Below are positions 13,065-23,406 of a stretch of 64,000 nt of DNA, piece by piece. This DNA is from Eleusine coracana subsp. coracana (taxonomy: Eukaryota > Streptophyta > Magnoliopsida > Poales > Poaceae). The DNA lies in NCBI GenBank assembly GCA_032690845.1, contig CM064427.1:12163501-12227500 (forward strand), written 5' to 3'. A program made the position numbers and the translations under genes. The notes beneath the pieces were generated by a model. That model was given only the letters and a program-made list of their open reading frames with translations. It did not search any database and was not told where the DNA came from. Every line of letters starts with the position of its first letter. Within the stretch, counting starts at the first letter, position 1.

Positions 13065-14936
13065 TGAAAGACCGAGAAAGCGACTAGAGGGGGGGGTGAA
13101 TGGGAGACAATTAAAATCCTCTAAGAGAACTTGGCCTATGTCCTCATTCCAACCAAACCCAACCTTAAAGCAAGTCACCAAGATAACACACACCAACTTG
13201 TGATGTGCTAATCTTAGAAATGACTAACACTAGCGGAAGACATACAGAGAAGCTACAGAAAATAACCAAGACAAAACACTGAGGAAGAGAACACAAAATA
13301 GCAGCTAAGACTGACCATCAGCAGTGCCAGTCAGTAGCATCGGTAGTGTCGGTCACACCCTTCGGTAGTGCTGATGCGGCACAGAAAAACTCTTTGGAAA
13401 CAGCAGACAAGGCAGATCAGCAGTGCTGATCGGCGCAATCGACAGTGCCGGTGCGGGGTTTAGACTCAAGCCACCGGTAGTTCCGGTCATGGCATCGGCA
13501 GTGCTGATCCGAGTTCAGACCCACCGGCAGTGCCGGTCCTAGTCATCGGCAGTGCCGATCGACTCCAGACAGGATAGAAAACTGACGCAATTTCCCCCAA
13601 AATCTCTCCAAAACTCAACCAAATGAACTCCAAAACAGGTGATTTTTGGACCCGATAATCCTCAACACATCACGACCCTACTATAACAAGTACCACTCAA
13701 TTGGCTCAAGGAATCATCAGGAATTTTAGATCTCATGCCAAGAACATCAAAAAGAGGAAACTTGAGAAAACTTTCAAATCTAATATGCTAGAGCTAATGA
13801 TTCGGTCAAGGACCTATGGGGATTTGTTCTAGCTCATCATAGCACCAAGTTCCCACAAAATCTGTCCCAAAAAATTGCCCAAAAGTGAGATAAAAAATTC
13901 CCATGAAATAGCTCCAAAAATAGAGAAAAAGAGAAATTCGAGATTTAAGGAGAGAGGAAGATCTTGAGCATGAATCTGAGTCTCATATCATTGATTCATC
14001 AAGTCAAGATACGTGGGTACATGGCTAGGAAGCCACCCTCTTTCTCCCACTATTTGGAAGAGAAAGAGATGTCTCTCACACACCCTCTCCTCTCCTCTAG
14101 AACATGAAGACCTCTCTTAGCACTTTGAAATACAGACCTAGCAAGGCTAAAGGAAAGAGAGGCACCTCTTCCACCAGCCCTACCTCTCCTTATATAGGCC
14201 TATCGTCTATGACACTTCTACCCTTGACATATATTACAATGTCACCTACTACCAGGGGCAAAATTGTCCAACTCTTTTTCCTTCACCCGAGCGCCGTCGG
14301 GCCCTTCACAACTTGGCTTCGCCTCGACGCAAGCTCCGTGATGGTGCCACATGCACCCCCAATCGCCGCCACCGGTTTTAAGGCCCAACCCGAGAAATAG
14401 CCTTGCACGCTCCTCAATGCATGACTTCTCGATGTCGACATGTGTCACCTGGTCCTACTATCGTGACCACCGGCAAGTCTCTCCTGGTCCCTGTCCATCA
14501 GGCCCCCTTGTCACTTGCACTGGCATCCCGCTCGCCTTGACTTGGTCAACACGTCGTGTTCTTCACCTCCACGGTTTTGAGGCTCAACTGTGAAACTATT
14601 CGTGCTTCTTGCCTCTCCACGTGTACGGTGTGGATCACCCTTGACTTCACCTGGCATCCCGATCATTCATCCCCAAGTCCCCTACTTGTGCTCGATCCTC
14701 TCGTCATTTACCACCAAGTCTACTCCATTGACCTACACATCATGAGACAAGGAAGCACATTTCCCAACTCCCACGACATCACCAATTCCTCCACCAACTC
14801 CGGTTAGTCAAAACCATGGCATGCACAAACTCATGCAATCCCCAGATTCCCGCATTTCAACTCAAACACTGAATCAGCCAAAGTCAATTACTCATCGCAT
14901 ATTGCAAACCATGGCACATATCCACACGGTTACCTC
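13065..14936 (-). repeat. 5' LTR of element 1
   Basis: It begins TGAAAGACCGAG on the plus strand and parallels 4931-6681. The outer end is unclear: the left LTR ends CATATGGTTTCTCA, whereas here CACACGGTTACCTCCCTC runs on into a short stretch resembling the element's own polypurine tract and internal sequence. The end is therefore placed approximately. Confidence 0.75.
13310..13562. repeat. Array of CGGCAGTGCCG-like palindromic motifs in the LTR
   Basis: About ten variants of an 11-bp near-palindrome (CGGCAGTGCCG, with G/A and C/T changes) are spaced irregularly through this part of the LTR. The partner LTR has fewer copies (about 5180-5340). The placement in the LTR suggests U3 regulatory repeats; that role is inferred. 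Confidence 0.75.
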
Positions 14937-15031
14937 CCTCATGAGTAGATATGACATTGAGGTTCATGCCACCTGTGGTGGACTTCACTTGATCTTCAAG
15001 TAAGCTTTCAGTCCTCCACCACCACCATCAT

Positions 15032-17042
15032 CTAGGTCTTATTCTTGGGCACACACTTGTACTTAGTTGAGCTCTCAAGATGAACAATGCACTTAGGCAC
15101 CCACATGCTCCTAACCTTTCTCTTCTTGTTTGGTGGTCCCAAAGCCTTCGCTTTCACCTTGACATCCTTCTCCCTAGAAAGCTTGAAATGGGTGTTCTTA
15201 TGGAACAAGTTAGTGTTAGACAAAACAATGGAACTTCTCACTATGGGAGAATCCTTGGCGGTGTGGCCATCCTTGCAACACCTCTGGTAATAGTAGTCGT
15301 TGGCGTGTAGGGGTTTGATCCATGCAGGAATGGAATCACTCGTCCAGATGATGTTGATGGCGGCGGGATATGAGCCAAGTTCATGGTGGGAAATGTTGTT
15401 CACAAGATTCCTCCCAAGAATCTCCTTGTGGATGGCTCTCCCATGTGTAAGCCTCTAAAATCCGTCCATCACAATCTTTCTCTCTTCCTTGAGCTTATGA
15501 TATTCCTTCAAAACAGAGGGCTCAATAGAAGAAATCTTGACCGAGGTGGTTAGTTCATCACACATAGTAGAAGCATCACTCTTTGTTGAACTCGAGGATA
15601 GACAGGCAAGGTCATCAACATTCATGGTCTCAAAAGTTAGTTCAAGGGCCTCGCACTTCTGACGTAGCTCTACATGATCACCCTTGAGTTTGTCATAACT
15701 GTTGTTTAGGGCCTCATGAGATGTGACAAGGTCCTTGATCTCACTCTCAAGATCACCAACATAGTCCTTAGCCAACTTATATTCTTTTCTTACCACTTCC
15801 AACGTCTTGGACTTCTTGACGGCAATGTCACGAGCTTGTTCAAGCATGCTCCAAAGCTCAGCGCAGAAGAGCTCCTCATCATCGCTGTCATCACTGCTCT
15901 CATCCTCACTCTCCCCAAGTTGGCTCGTGGCCATGAGGCACGTGGGAGGTGGAGGAAGAGCTCGAGGTAGAGTGGTCTTGATCATGGCTAGGCCGGCCAC
16001 TTCTTCATCATCACTTGAGGAAGAGGATGCTTCACTTGAGTTATCACTTGTCCGCTCTCCAACAAGAGCCTTGCCAGAGAACTTCTTCTTGATCTCTTTT
16101 CCTTTGACCTTGTCCTTGTTGAAGTGCCTCTTCTTCTTGTCTTGGCTTTGGGATCTTCTTCTTCTTCATCACTTGACTCTTGAGCTTTGAATGCTTCTTT
16201 CTTTGGCTTGAGTCAACCTTGAACAAAGTGATTCTTGGAGCCACCATTGAAGAACTTTCCCTTGGACTTGGAGGCAAACTTTTTCTTAAAGGTCCTCATC
16301 TTCCTTATGAGAAGTACCAAGTTCTCACTCAAATCATCTTCATCATCATCTTCTTCTTCTTCTTCAATCATTGCCTTCTTCTTGCTCATGTTGCTTTTGA
16401 TAAATTCTTGCTTCTCAGCTTGAAGAGCTAGGTTGGATGGTTGTGGATCATACAAACCCAACTAATAGCTCTCAAAGGTAGTGATCTTCCCAAGAACTTC
16501 TTGGATGGTCTTTTTTTCCTGAGGTCACCTTGAAGGATGAAGGTGATGAGGGACTCATACTTGGGGTCCTTGAATAGCCTCACAAATCTTCTTATCACTT
16601 CAATTGGCTTGAGCTTGAAGTCATCCCCAAGAGAGTTGATCTCCTCCACTAGCACATGAAAACAAGAATACACAGTGTTAGCTCTCTCATGTGGGATTCT
16701 AGCAAATGTATCATACTTGTTCTTTAGCACATAGTACTTCTCTTCCTTAACATCATGAGTGCCCTCATGAATGCCCTGATTTTCTTTCCAAATACTATAT
16801 GTTGTTGAAGTAGCATCCAATCTAGCAAACACATCATTTGAAATGCAAGCAATCATAGCATTCTTGGCCTTAGCATTGTGCTTAATGAATTCAGGATCAA
16901 GCGGGTTCATATTTGCTTCCGAATCATGGGTCACCTTCCATATTTCTATATCAAGGGACTCAAGTTAGGCTTGCATACAAGCCTTCCAACACCCGTAGTC
17001 CTCCCCAGTGAATATGGGAACACTCCCCATTTGTCTCGGCAT
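15032..17042 (-). pseudogene. Element 2 gag, decayed
   Basis: The start at 17042 (MPRQMGSVPIFTGEDYGCWK) is a classic copia gag opening, with an in-frame stop soon after. The 16934-16428 segment holds the UBN2-type core (YYVLKNKYDTFARIP). A frame change follows near 16500. Lysine-rich (16461-16044) and then coiled-coil-like acidic segments (16000-15455) come next. A degenerate zinc-knuckle-like CCKDGHTAKD lies near 15290-15320. No protease, integrase or RT follows. Confidence 0.75.
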
Positions 17043-17081
17043 CCTCACTCAAGGCGATGAAGCCTCTAGATTGAGCACTTG

Positions 17082-17093
17082 GCTCTGATAACA
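17082..17093 (-). other. Primer binding site of element 2
   Basis: The minus strand reads TGTTATCAGAGC, one base off the initiator-Met site used by element 1. It lies two bases inside the LTR. Confidence 0.8.
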
Positions 17094-17095
17094 AT

Positions 17096-18720
17096 TGTAA
17101 GGACCGAAGGCGTACCATGGGGGGTGAATCGGTAAGCCAACCACGATTATCGAATACTTCAACTTCACACTACTAGATCCTAGCAATCGTTGCAACCTAG
17201 CAACTATAGGAGGCCGAGACCCTACACATGCTAGTGTTCATGATAATGCAATGCAGAAGCTAAGCCACACTAGCCTATGCAAGCCTCAAGTCAACCTATC
17301 CACTATAGCACACAATTGCGGAATAGTAAAGAGAGGGTCAAGGAATGCTCATGATTCTTTCCCAAGGTCTCGGAAGGATGGTGCCTTCACCTAATCCTCG
17401 TTGGACCACTCCTGCCGGAGTGTCGGTCCCATCCGCCACCTAGTGGAGTTCTCGCACATGAGCCCGCAATCACTCCTAGAGTGAAGACACGGTTGCATCA
17501 ACGCTGCCACTAAGGCACAAGCTCGCCTTCCTCGAGAACTTATCGGACTACCCGAGCCAACAGAGACGCTCACTATCAATGCCCCTTTCACCGGCAGGCT
17601 CAAACCGTGTACAAACGTGTGACGGCCTTCAGAACCAATCATGATAGGCTTGATCACCGACATCTAACCGGTCTAGGTATCACCATAGATCAAGAGTAAC
17701 AACCTAGATCACACCCTCAAGGACACCCTAGCCTTAGATGTGTATATATGCTCAAGTTACTCTCTCTAGCACTCTCAAGATATCCAATATCTCCTAGTGC
17801 TCCTCTCTTTTCCTCTTGGCTCCCTACTTATGCCCCCGGCATTCCAAATGGCCAAGAGCTATCTCCAAGACCCCAGCAACGAGTTTATATAGGCTTCCGA
17901 CCTCAAACTAGCCGTTACTCCAGAAAATTAGCTTTCTAGATGTACTGATCGTACAGCCCAGTCTTTGTCAGACCGGACCGTCCGATCACTGCTAGACGGC
18001 TCCTCTAGAGCCATTGCACTTCTGTCCCCGGCTGACCGGATTGTCCGTTCTCTTCAACTTTTGCTCATTCCAGAGAGCGTCCAAAACTGCTCCTCTCTAT
18101 TTCTGCTCCATCCACATAGACCGGATCGTCCAATCTCTATGGGCCTTCATGCGGACAGATTCCTCGCACTCCACCTCTTTGATCCTCTGATGACCATACA
18201 GTCTGATCTCTCTAGACCTTCTGTCCGGTCACTATCTCTAAAAGCTGAAACTCCTCGTCCTCACTTGACTTTGTTTCCCGGCTTCTTCCAACAGATCCTT
18301 GGCTTCTCCACTGCCATCTAGTGCCTATGATTTCACTGAGTATCCATGCACGTCACCGACTAGTGTGACCTAAGAGACATGACCCAGACCCCCTAGATAG
18401 TCCGGTTTTTCCTATGGACTCAAAGTCCTAACATCTAGACAAGTGTTCCAAACACTTGCTCCTAGCTTGTCCTTAGCCTTGATCCATCTTCATCAACCGT
18501 TGCACTCCATCAAACTCATTAAGCTCCATGCTTGTGGTCATTGTCATCAATTGCCAAGGCAACCATCATCAATAAGATTTGAAGTAGAGTTGGAGATGAT
18601 TCCTGCATAGACAACACTCATGTAGATATTAGGCCACAATTTTATAGTTGTCATTAATCACCAAAACATTCATACCTCGAGGATCCAATCACCATTGGTC
18701 ATGAAGTTTACACTAAGACA
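17096..18720 (-). repeat. 5' LTR of element 2
   Basis: It starts TGTAAGGACCGAAGG with a GGGGGGTGAATC signature at 17119 and ends CTAAGACA, 1625 bp with TG...CA termini. The middle (17940-18240) carries repeated GACCGGA(C/T)(C/T)GTCCG motifs. The inner end is fixed by the adjacent primer binding site; the outer end is inferred from the CA and the following unrelated TG start. Confidence 0.75.
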
Positions 18721-18723
18721 ATA

Positions 18724-20383
18724 TGTCAGGACCCCATGGTGGGCCCAAGAAAATCTCGCCCCGTACAACCTCACACCAGCCTAGTCAATGTTGTCGTGTC
18801 TTGCTCGACACTTGAGGATAAGACTTGGGTGTGTTCTGCCTCGTTGGACCCTCATGGATAAGGTCGACCACACCCCAAATCGCTCGACCCCCATGAACGG
18901 GGTCGACCGCGCCTCACCTCGCTCAACCCTCGTGGTTTAGGTCAAGAGCGCAACAGATAAGAGCGATGACTCTGCGTCAATAATGATGACATGCGTGCGC
19001 GCATGTGTAGACGTTGGCGCTGACGCCACTCGTTGCCCCCGACAACTCTACTAGCGGTCCCTGCCACTCGGACGGGATGGGACATCGCAGCACTGTGTCA
19101 TGCGGGGGTAACGGAGGGGAAAAGGCCTGATTTAACAGTCATGATGGGCCTGAACCCACTCGAAAAGTTTTGCTTTCTATCACATGTATATGTGTCATGT
19201 GTTGTGCATTACGTGTAGGGAATTGATTGAAGCCTAGTTGCATGTAGCAAAAAAAAATCCTATAGGTATGGGTTCAGTTTGTACAGCCCCATTAGAAATG
19301 TGAAGCTTAATTGTGAGTCTTGATAGCAAGTGTCGAGTAATCCGGGGATTACTCGGTATATGGTGGTTTAGTAACTTTTGCTTCTCTTGAGCTTATATGA
19401 TGAGGAAATTAAAAGGAGACCGAACAAGGAAGTGCATGTGTAGGTTGAGGTGATAAGGTTGGCCCTTGTTCGCCATAGCCTCGTTTGTGTCGATTAAGGA
19501 CCGTTTTATATGGACCCGTGACCAAGTAAATACCTTTATATGGGAACTGGAAAACCGACATAACTTGATTATGTAGTGATTGGACGGCAATTCAACCTCT
19601 CTTTTGGTGATGAAGAAGGATATGGTGGAACCGGGGTATGTATTGGAAGGGAGAGTGCATGGGCTACCCATGGATGGCTCCGACGGGAGTATCACATGGG
19701 GTGACGTGTACTCGAGAGAGGTGGCCCCAGACCGGCTCTATGGTGTCCCGTGGAAGGTGGTCGTACGTAACTCCTCGTGAGTTCTATCGGGATGTTTAGT
19801 CGATAGGTTATCACGGTTCGATCGACTTTTTAGTACTTAATCTAATTACTTGCTTGCTTTTGATAGTCGATAGCCCCTTTACTATAATAAGTTAGATCTA
19901 TGTTTTTGAGGTATATTTATAATACCAACTATCAGGTCTATCGACTTACCACTATTGACAGGATAAGTCTTTGCTCATTTACTCTAGATTCATCGACTCT
20001 GTCCTATCAACTTAGCACCATCGACAGAGTGAGTTTTGGTATGTTTATTGTAGTTTTATCGACTTTGCTCTATTGAACTAGTTCTTATCGGCATTAATGA
20101 TTCATAGTATTTTGTCTATTTAATTTGCCGATAAGCCGATATAATCAGCCGATTAGTTTATTTTCCTTTATATTATTCGTATGATAGTATCAGCTAGTTT
20201 TCACAAATAGTGATTATCGGCTTTCTTCATCGGCCTGTCCTCGACTGGTGATCCGTGGAATTTGACTGTTTGTTTGTTTATCGATTTGCAGGGAAAATCG
20301 ACTGGCACGTCCTAGTTTCCTATTGAGTTTGCACTAGAGTTAAGCAAATCTCTCAGGTCGTGCGTGTGATTTTCGCGTCAACA
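18724..20383. mobile_element. Solo-LTR-like block, family unassigned
   Basis: The block begins TGTCAGGACCCC and ends GCGTCAACA, termini typical of gypsy-type LTRs in grasses. It contains no pol frames. Left of it is the LTR of element 2 and right of it a copia RNase H in the opposite orientation. The 5 bp on the two sides (CAATA and CCCCC) differ, so there is no clean target duplication. Many TATCGAC/GTCGATA-like motifs occur at 19780-20110. A rearranged solo LTR is the best reading, but not proven. Confidence 0.45.
18802..18957. repeat. Four tandem copies of a 39-bp unit
   Basis: Units begin at 18802, 18841, 18880 and 18919 with a CTCGAC/CTCAAC-like start, and most carry an (A/T)AAGGTCGACC-like middle. 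They diverge by several bases each. Confidence 0.7.
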
Positions 20384-20386
20384 CCC

Positions 20387-20661
20387 CCATGGTTATCTAT
20401 GAAGATAATGTTGCTTGTGTTGCACAAATGCATATGAGCTATGTGAAGAGCAATTTCACAAAACATATTGCTCCAAAATTCTTTTATCCCCTTGAGCTCC
20501 AAAAGAGCAGGGAGATCAACATGCTCCAAACTAAGTCATGTGATAATCTTATAGATTTATTCACAAAGTCTATGTCTACATCAAGTTTTCATAAATGTGT
20601 TCGAGGCATTGGCATGAGACGACTTAGAGAGGTGCATGGTTCAGGGGGAGAAAACCCCTAA
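20387..20661 (+). pseudogene. Copia RNase H C-terminal fragment
   Basis: The encoded segment reads MVIYEDNVACVAQM, then TKHIAPKFFYP, then DLFTKSMSTSSFHKC and GIGMRRL. This is the standard end of a Ty1-copia polyprotein, about 90 residues. The upstream RNase H and RT are absent, so it cannot be expressed as a complete enzyme. Confidence 0.85.
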
Positions 20662-20710
20662 AGGCATGGCCCAAATCCATGATCCTGAAGATCACTATGA
20701 TAGTCTTGAA

Positions 20711-21735
20711 TAGGGTTGAAAACGGTGATTGAAATTTTCGATATATCAACAATTGTTTTCAAAAAAACAAGAAATAGGAAAATGATTATGTGAAATATGA
20801 AAATAATAACAGAAATAGGAAAACCTTGGCAGAAATGAAAATGATAGAGGCGATTTTCGGTCGAATGGACGGTATATCGTATTCGTTCAAAATTTTCCGT
20901 GGAAAATATTGAATTTTGAAGGCCTAACTTTTGTTACCTAACCAACCATCACAACCCTAAGACGTATGGTGCTACACCACCTCTTAGGCCATTCTCACTC
21001 CATGATTTCATTTTATTGTTTCTAAGAGTGCCATGTCATTGTGTAATTTTTGAAATAACAAATGAAATTAGATCTCTCAATGCAAAGTTTCATTTCATGG
21101 TTTCATATGTTAGTGTATCATTTAAATGTTTCATCCAAATAACCAATAAGAGTTGATAAATATGTAGAGATGAAACTCAAACACTCTCAATGGAGTTTCA
21201 TTTCAGTTTTAAGATTTTGGTAATCGTGTACATGCAGTTTCATCTCTATGAAACTCATTTCTCCTCTCTCCTCATAAAACTCATGTCATGTCATCAGCTT
21301 TGCCTATATGGCATATCATTTAATAAGAATGAAACCCAAATGAAACTACCACTGAGATTGGCCTTAAAACAATTAATTTTTCATATGTCATGTCACTCTA
21401 ATTTATAGTGTCAAACTGTATCGATATTGATCTATTTTTGTCATATTAGTTTTATGATAATAATTATTTTAATTATGCAAGATGAATGGTATGATTATAT
21501 GATTATGTTAATGTGAGTACCTAGCATAATGTTATAGTCCGTAGTATCAATCATGATTATCGATTTTTGATCGATATCGACATATTTCTGTATCGATAAT
21601 TTCATTTTTTATTTTCAAAGTATCATTATTGTTTTCATTTCCGAGCTTATTTGTTTCGTTTTCATTTTCGACTAAAAATATAGTTGAGAAATGGTAATGC
21701 TAATTTTTGACCGTTTCCGATTGTTTTCATCCCTA
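20711..21735. mobile_element. Ds-like non-autonomous hAT element
   Basis: The termini are imperfect inverted repeats: TAGGGTTGAAAACGG at the left, and TAGGGATGAAAACAA when the right end is reverse complemented. These closely match the 11-bp Ac/Ds ends. An exact 8-bp duplication, GTCTTGAA, flanks it at 20703-20710 and 21736-21743, the size expected for hAT. It is 1025 bp, AT rich, and encodes no transposase. Confidence 0.9.
20987..21363. mobile_element. Tourist-like MITE nested in the Ds-like element
   Basis: The ends are inverted: GGCCATTCTCACTCC at the left and GGCCAATCTCAGTGG at the right (reverse complement), continuing into TTTCATTT-like sequence on both sides. A TTA duplication flanks it at 20984-20986 and 21364-21366, the PIF/Harbinger (Tourist) target. 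Length 377 bp. Confidence 0.85.
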
Positions 21736-21948
21736 GTCTTGAAGACTATCCGATCCTGAAGATCAATTGTTGTACTCTTTTTTCCTTGATGAGTTTTTTC
21801 CCACTGAGTTTTCTCCTGCAAGGTATTTAACGAGGCAACAGCTGCAACACAGCTTACGCATGTGATGTACTCTTTTCTCCTACCCTTTTTTCCCATTGGG
21901 TTTTTGGGGAGAGTTTTTAACGATGCATGCACATGACGCGAATTCATC

Positions 21949-21958
21949 CAAGGGGGAG
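21949..21958 (+). other. Polypurine tract of the plus-strand copia fragment
   Basis: CAAGGGGGAG lies directly before the LTR start TGTTGTGAAAC. Confidence 0.75.
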
Positions 21959-22242
21959 TGTTGTGAAACTACCGTTGACATTGAAGCAGTTGACATTCAA
22001 GTGTGGATGAATTCATTCCACAATGACGGTTGGGAGTTATAGAGGTAAAGACTTTCACTGCATGAAAGTATTGACCAATCTCCTCTTCCTTTGCTATAAA
22101 TAGAGAAGAGGTGAAAATGACCGTGAGCATCAAAAACTCATCCTCCCTCTGTACTTTGTAACAACAAAGAGAGAATAAAAGACCTCCACATTTGCTCTCT
22201 ACTTTCTGTGTGTTTTTTTTGTGTGTGCTTGTGTGATCAACA
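21959..22242 (+). repeat. Short LTR (284 bp) of the plus-strand copia fragment
   Basis: It starts TGTTGTGAAACTACC and ends GATCAACA. A TATAAATA box at 22095-22102 fits the U3/R promoter position. The right boundary is chosen from the terminal CA and is less certain than the left. Confidence 0.7.
22095..22102 (+). promoter_or_regulatory. LTR TATA box
   Basis: TATAAATA lies about 140 bp into the LTR and would place the transcript start near 22125-22135. Activity is not known. Confidence 0.5.
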
Positions 22243-23406
22243 GAGTTCAGTTTCTTAACACCAGGAAACGTAGTCCCCTTTTTCCTTTTTTTTTTTACTT
22301 TTCTTTTTCCTCTTTTTTTTACAACTACCCTATCTTATCCTATGCCTCCACGATTGAGTGGTCAATGAAGACACGTGAGGAAAGAAAATACCAAATTCAC
22401 GGAGAGTTGGGCACAGCGACGGGGCTCCACTCGATGAAGACGGCAGCACTGCAGCTCGTGGTCGCCTGGACGGAGCGGATGCTGGTCCCTCAGCACGTCG
22501 CGCCCGCGAGTCCCAAGCAGAAGGTTGGCGACGCTGGCCCAAGTAGAAGGGCGGCAGGTCAACGGCTGCGAAGCGTGTCGGCAAGGAGGCTTGCGGCGTG
22601 GCCTGCCGGCGATGGTGATGGCAAGTGAAGAAGACGGCAGCAGCATGGTGCGACGAATCGAAGACCAAATCAATGATTTAGCCTCCCAAGCTCCGTGCAG
22701 TACGAAGCACGAAAATGATCTCGGAAAAGCAGGCGATGGAAGACAAGCCTTCAGTAGATCAAAGCCAATAAAAGCTCAAAGAGAAGAGCGATGGCAGCGA
22801 TCTAACGAAGAAGACGGTGAGTGGTGGGAGCGTGCAAGTGCAACACGCAGGAAAAAAACGTGGGAGAAAAGACAAAATTCAAACCCTAATTTTGGTTCTA
22901 TATCTCTACACCTTAATAAGTTTGGTGCGGTCATTTACAACCATGAATTTTCATGTCTACGCCTATTGATTTGGTGTCCGACGTTGTATTTGTTTAAGAG
23001 TTTATCACTTACACCTTAATAAGTTTGGTGCGGTCGTCTACGACCATGAATTTCGGTGCTCGCACCTATTGATTCGGTGTCCGACGTCGTATTTGTTTAA
23101 AAGTTTATCAAACGATAACTCTGTAGTCCATTTTCTCAAAACAATCTGGGAGTTTTGATCCGTAAAACACATAGAGATAGAGTTGTATTCAAAACGGATC
23201 CATGAAATAGGGAATAAGAACTGTTTAATTCCATATGTTTCTGAATCAGAGAAGAAATTGTGCTTCCATAAAGCAGGAAAGGAGAACACACGCATTCCAG
23301 TCCAAAATGTTCAAGTTTTGATTAGAGAGAATGATAGAGGAGGTCGAAGGAGTTTCATTTTTCTTATTTCTGATCATGGGTGTGCTTTGGTGGTTTTGAA
23401 TCTAAA
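22243..23406. other. Unassigned stretch with a GC-rich island
   Basis: 22400-22650 is GC rich with several overlapping frames, none with a recognisable domain or splice pattern. It could be a captured gene fragment or a decayed first exon. 22860-23400 is AT-rich with a tandem duplication. I cannot support a gene here. Confidence 0.3.
22907..23112. repeat. Tandem duplication of a 103-bp unit
   Basis: The unit starting TACACCTTAATAAGTTTGG at 22907 repeats at 23010 with about a dozen differences, including the shared GTGTCCGACGT(T/C)GTATT block. A weaker third relative (CTTATTAATTAAGGTGCGG) lies near 24880, beyond the Pack-MULE candidate. Confidence 0.8.

Larger units (their letters stand above)
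4931..14936 (-). mobile_element. Ty1-copia LTR retrotransposon, Sirevirus-like, inactive (element 1)
   Basis: Two diverged direct repeats (4931-6681 and 13065-about 14936) flank gag and pol on the minus strand. A primer binding site lies at 13051-13062 and a polypurine tract at 6682-6692. The order gag, zinc knuckle, long coiled-coil spacer, integrase, reverse transcriptase, RNase H is the copia order. The large gag, LTRs of about 1.8 kb and LTR starts with a GACCG...GGGGGGTGAAT signature fit the Sirevirus (Maximus) lineage. Frames carry many stops and shifts. The 5 bp before the left LTR (AGAAC) do not recur after the right LTR, so the right end was probably altered after insertion. Confidence 0.85.
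14937..18720 (-). mobile_element. Second copia element (element 2): 5' LTR, PBS and gag only
   Basis: This minus-strand element retains an LTR (17096-18720), a primer binding site (17082-17093) and a decayed gag (17042-15032). It stops at about 14937, where the LTR of element 1 begins. Its pol and 3' LTR are not found in the window. Its LTR shares only the family-level start with element 1, so it is a different family. Confidence 0.75.
20384..22242 (+). mobile_element. 3' end of a plus-strand copia element, interrupted by DNA transposons
   Basis: It comprises an RNase H C-terminal fragment, the T-rich 3' untranslated tail (21744-21948), a polypurine tract (21949-21958) and a short LTR (21959-22242). 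The tail contains the TTTTTCCTTGATGAG and AAGGTATTTAACGAGGCA blocks common at Tork-type copia 3' ends. The 5' part is missing; a solo-LTR-like block lies at its left border. Confidence 0.75.

Noticed and set aside
22221..23019. Possible protein gene in the GC-rich stretch after the copia LTR
   Set aside because: Overlapping frames exist in several phases, with no domain, no splice pattern and no codon-usage signal I can defend.
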